Source of the DNA: JAKPAM01 sp047601745
GTDB lineage: Bacteria; Pseudomonadota; Gammaproteobacteria; Burkholderiales; Burkholderiaceae_E
DNA: 64,000 bases
Direction of reading: 5' to 3'
Assembly (NCBI GenBank): GCA_047601745.1
Contig: JASGIS010000001.1
Span: 4,216,001-4,280,000, forward strand
The translations under genes and the position numbers were made by a program. The notes under the pieces were generated by a model. The model made no database searches, had not been told where the DNA came from, and worked only from the letters and a program-made list of their open reading frames with translations. Positions 61,833 through 64,000 of the stretch are shown here, piece by piece (within the stretch, counting starts at the first letter, position 1; each line of letters opens with the position of its first letter).

Positions 61833-62795
61833 TCATCGAGGTAGCGCGTCGATCGCGCCCATCGCGTCGTGCGAGCTCGGCGCGATCGACGAGCCCGGCA
61901 CGGTCGGTGAGTTCGGCGCGATCGACGAGCCCGGCACGGTCGGCGAGTTCGGCACGGTCGGCGAGCCTGGCACGATCGACGAGCCCGGCACGATCGACGA
62001 GCCCGGCACGATCGACGAGCCTGGCACGATCGATGAGCCGGACTGGTCGACACGAGGGCGGCGGTCGAGCTCGTCGACGCGAGGGCGGCGAAGACGGGCG
62101 GCGCCCACCGGCTGAGGCAGTCGTATCGACAGCGGCCGATCGAGGACCGGGCCTCGGCGCTTGATGATCTCGACGACAAGCGACTGATCGGCGCCCGGCG
62201 ACAGGGCCAGGCGCAGGGGCGCCGGCGACGGGTGCTGCCGCACGCTGGACGGGCGGAACAGGAACACCGGGCCGCGCGCCGACTGGGCGGCCATCTGCAG
62301 TCGCCGCACGTGCTCGGGGCGCGTCGCCTCGTCGGGCAGCCACGCCAGCAGCGCTCCGAAACTCGCGCTGCGCAGCGCCTGCTCGACGGCCCACAGCCGA
62401 TCGGCCGCGCCGGGGGCCTGCACGATCAGCCATTGCGCCGGATCGATCCCGAAACCGGCCAGCGCCGGCGCGTAGGGCAGGTGGGGCGGCGCCACCAGCA
62501 GCACGCGCTTGCGTTCGCGCGCCAGCTCGCGCAGCGCGGGGACGAGCAGGCGCAGTTCGCCGATGCCTGCTTCGCGCGACAGCAGTTCGGTCAGCATCGC
62601 GAACGGCCAACCGGCGCCCGGCAACTGGGCGTCCAGGTCCGGATCGCCGCTGGACAGCGCGCAGACCGGCGCTTGTCCGAGCTGATCGGCCCGCCAGACC
62701 GAGGCGGGCAGCGAAGCCGGCAGCGGGGAGGGGCGGTCGGCGGGCGCGTCCGCGGCCGAGGCGGCGGAGCGGAACAGCCGCTGGGGGGCGGACAT
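61833..62795 (-). CDS. imuA: ImuA, RecA-like SOS mutasome protein
   Basis: 320 residues. The ImuA core has VWRADQLGQAPVCALSSGDPDLDAQLPGAGWPFAMLTELLSREAGIGELRLLVPAL and KRVLLVAPPHLPYAPALAGFGIDPAQWLIV, the RecA/SulA-like fold that partners ImuB. The last third is a run of hexapeptides (SSIVPG, SPTVPN, SSIAPN) from an 18-bp DNA repeat and is not part of the family. It lies between lexA and imuB on the same strand. I see no clear CTGT-N8-ACAG box of its own, so it is probably transcribed from the lexA promoter. Confidence 0.9.
   Translation of the reverse strand: MSAPQRLFRSAASAADAPADRPSPLPASLPASVWRADQLGQAPVCALSSGDPDLDAQLPGAGWPFAMLTELLSREAGIGELRLLVPALRELARERKRVLLVAPPHLPYAPALAGFGIDPAQWLIVQAPGAADRLWAVEQALRSASFGALLAWLPDEATRPEHVRRLQMAAQSARGPVFLFRPSSVRQHPSPAPLRLALSPGADQSLVVEIIKRRGPVLDRPLSIRLPQPVGAARLRRPRVDELDRRPRVDQSGSSIVPGSSIVPGSSIVPGSSIVPGSPTVPNSPTVPGSSIAPNSPTVPGSSIAPSSHDAMGAIDALPR
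61873..62034. repeat. 18-bp tandem repeat (9 units) in the 3' part of imuA
   Basis: Nine units of GAGCCCGGCACGATCGAC and variants in exact 18-bp phase (61873 to 62034). They encode SSIVPG-type hexapeptides at the ImuA C-terminus. Variants (CGGTCGG, TTCGG) alternate, so expansion happened in several rounds. Confidence 0.95.
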
Positions 62796-62836
62796 CGTGG
62801 CGCGGCCGTCGGATCGGAGCTCGGATGCCCGCTAGC

Positions 62837-62990
62837 GTCGTGAACCGGAAGTTCGCGGAACCAGAAAATCCGTCGAAATCGGTGCCAGGCAACGCGCGAA
62901 CCGCAGCGATACCGAGGTATCGCGAGGATTCGCAGCGCAGCATGGCGCCGGTTCCCGGCGGATTTGTTTTGCGAACCTCTGGTTCACGAC
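62837..62990. repeat. 154-bp imperfect palindrome between lexA and imuA
   Basis: The outer arms GTCGTGAACCGGAAGTTCGC (62837-62856) and, inverted, GTCGTGAACCAGAGGTTCGC (from 62990) match at 18 of 20 positions. The middle parts also pair (AAATCCG and GGYGCCA blocks), and the centre is the perfect palindrome GCGATACC-GA-GGTATCGC (62906-62923). Both arms share the same centre within 1 bp over some 75 bp. It starts 11 bp beyond the lexA stop and fills most of the 205-bp gap to imuA. No protein-coding function is apparent. Confidence 0.85.
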
Positions 62991-63000
62991 ACTCGGTCCG

Positions 63001-63663
63001 TCAGAAGCCCTTGCCGCCGCGGATCAGGCCGACGGCCAGCCCTTCGAGCGAGAAGTCTTCTTCGCGCGGATCGACGATGATCGGCTCGAAGTCGGGGTTC
63101 TCGGGCAGCAGCTCGATGATGTTGGCTCGCCGCTTGAGCCGCTTGACCGTGACGTCGCTGCCGACGCGCGCGACGACGATCTGGCCGCTGCGCGCATCCT
63201 CGGCCTTCTTGACGGCCAGCAGGTCGCCGTCGAGGATGCCGGCGTCGCGCATGCTCATGCCGCGCACCTTCAACAGATAGTCGGGTTTGGCCGAGAACAG
63301 ATTGGGGTCGACCGCGTAGCTGGCCTCGACGTGTTCCTGCGCGAGGATCGGGCTGCCGGCGGCCACTCGCCCGACCAGGGGCAGCGTCAGCGCGATCTGG
63401 ACGGCATTGGGCATCGGCGTACCGCGCGTCGCATCGTCGCGCGGCACGCCGAGCAGCTTGAGCCGGATGCCGCGCGAGGCGCCGGACGTCAGCTCGATCA
63501 CCCCTTTGCGAGCCAGGGCTTTCAGGTGTTCTTCGGCGGCGTTCGGCGAGCGAAAGCCCAGTTCATTGGCGATCTCGGCCCGGGTGGGCGGAAAGCCGGT
63601 GCTGGCCAGATGACGCTGGATCAGCGTCAGGATCTCTTGCTGACGGGGAGTCAGTTCTCGCAT
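63001..63663 (-). CDS. lexA: LexA repressor
   Basis: 220 residues from the ATG at 63663, with GGAGA upstream; the longer frame is ruled out by the family start MRELTPRQQEIL. The winged helix domain is FPPTRAEIANELGFRSPNAAEEHLKAL. The self-cleavage site is A102-G103 (VGRVAAGSPIL), and the Ser-Lys dyad is S137 (RGMSMRDAGI) and K174 (VTVKRLK). It represses SOS genes including, by the boxes seen, itself and dnaE2. Confidence 0.98.
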   Translation of the reverse strand: MRELTPRQQEILTLIQRHLASTGFPPTRAEIANELGFRSPNAAEEHLKALARKGVIELTSGASRGIRLKLLGVPRDDATRGTPMPNAVQIALTLPLVGRVAAGSPILAQEHVEASYAVDPNLFSAKPDYLLKVRGMSMRDAGILDGDLLAVKKAEDARSGQIVVARVGSDVTVKRLKRRANIIELLPENPDFEPIIVDPREEDFSLEGLAVGLIRGGKGF

Positions 63664-63705
63664 GAAGTCTCCAGGGCGGGCGAGTATGGATAAGCGGTCG
63701 ATGGG

Positions 63706-63721
63706 CTGTATTTTTATACAG
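63706..63721. promoter_or_regulatory. LexA (SOS) box of lexA
   Basis: CTGTATTTTTATACAG fits CTGT-N8-ACAG, 42 bp upstream of the lexA ATG, indicating autorepression and SOS control of lexA-imuA-imuB if they form one transcript. Confidence 0.93.
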
Positions 63722-63760
63722 GAATCGCCGCCGGGCAAGCGCGAGGCCGGCCTTTTCACT

Positions 63761-63943
63761 TCATCGGGGTCTTGGCGGGGGCGAGCGGCGCCCGTCGGCC
63801 GACGGGTGGTCGATGGGGACGGGTGATATCCGGGTAAGCGCTAATCGACAGAACGGGCATTCGAGCCGTTCGGACGGTGCATATTTTTTACATTTGTGGC
63901 AGCATACTTGAGCGCAAGGCAACGGCTTCTGGTTCCCACTCAC
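63761..63943 (-). CDS. Possible small zinc-ribbon-like protein
   Basis: 60 residues with a GTG start (MSGNQKPLPCAQVCCHKCKK, then YAPSERLECPFCRLALTRISPVPIDHP). The paired cysteines, C-x3-CC-x2-C and CPFC about 15 residues later, have the spacing of a zinc ribbon. The N-terminal half is less GC-rich than the region. I do not recognise a family and the Shine-Dalgarno is weak. It is upstream of lexA on the same strand. No feature was found in the last 57 bp of the window. Confidence 0.4.
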   Translation of the reverse strand: MSGNQKPLPCAQVCCHKCKKYAPSERLECPFCRLALTRISPVPIDHPSADGRRSPPPRPR

Positions 63944-64000
63944 GGCACCCCGACGTACGAACCTTCGTGTTCTTTTGTTGCATTTCCGGTTCGCTGACCA

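Noticed and set aside
60394..62034. CRISPR array in the imuA/imuB repeat regions
   Set aside because: The units are 18 bp, directly adjacent without spacers, and in frame within genes.

Overview
The window is high-GC (about two thirds G+C by eye) chromosomal DNA of a betaproteobacterium, most likely order Burkholderiales. The block leuC-leuD-leuB-asd-fimV-truA-trpF-trpB-trpA-accD-folC-SPOR-cvpA-purF, the Bug/TctC-type binding protein, and a lexA-imuA-imuB group with CTGT-N8-ACAG SOS boxes all point there. I see no phage genes, IS elements, rRNA or CRISPR array. The only tRNA is tRNA-Val(CAC).

1-9.4 kb: a gltS-type symporter cut by the window edge, tRNA-Val with its promoter and terminator, an ABC exporter-like protein, gltX, an OpgC-type membrane acyltransferase with an SGNH hydrolase, an MHS-family MFS transporter, and a Bug-type binding protein. 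9.4-28 kb: core biosynthesis (aroC, M48 lipoprotein, leuCDB, asd, fimV, truA, trpFBA, accD, folC, SPOR protein, cvpA, purF), all on the plus strand and often overlapping or closely spaced.

28-41 kb: dnaE2 with its own SOS box, a thiolase, a small oxidoreductase-like protein, a cluster of two BatA-like VWA proteins, a membrane-anchored trypsin-like protease, MoxR ATPase and DUF58 protein, then two small lipoproteins (DUF2846-like and DUF2242-like).

41-60 kb: a catabolic region for a glycerol-, polyol- or sugar-acid-like substrate. It has a UgpB-A-E-like importer lacking an ATPase, an enolase-superfamily dehydratase, a GMC oxidoreductase, a GldA-like dehydrogenase and LacI regulator 1. Convergent to these are LacI regulator 2, an SDR, an FGGY kinase and an alkyl-DHAP-synthase-like FAD oxidase. 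A second complete ABC importer (binding protein, permease, ATPase, permease) ends with a glycerophosphodiester phosphodiesterase. A shared LacI-type operator (TGGTAGCGTTTKCM) lies at three promoters, tying the region into one regulon.

60-64 kb: imuB, imuA and lexA (minus strand) with a LexA box upstream of lexA and a 154-bp imperfect palindrome between lexA and imuA. dnaE2 lies 28 kb further on in the same orientation and in the order usual for the lexA-imuA-imuB-dnaE2 mutasome cassette, so the cassette may have been split by the intervening DNA. A recurring theme is short tandem repeats: in-frame 15- or 18-bp arrays in dnaE2, imuA, imuB and the DUF58 gene, and 13- and 14-bp arrays that begin over the stop codons of two genes.
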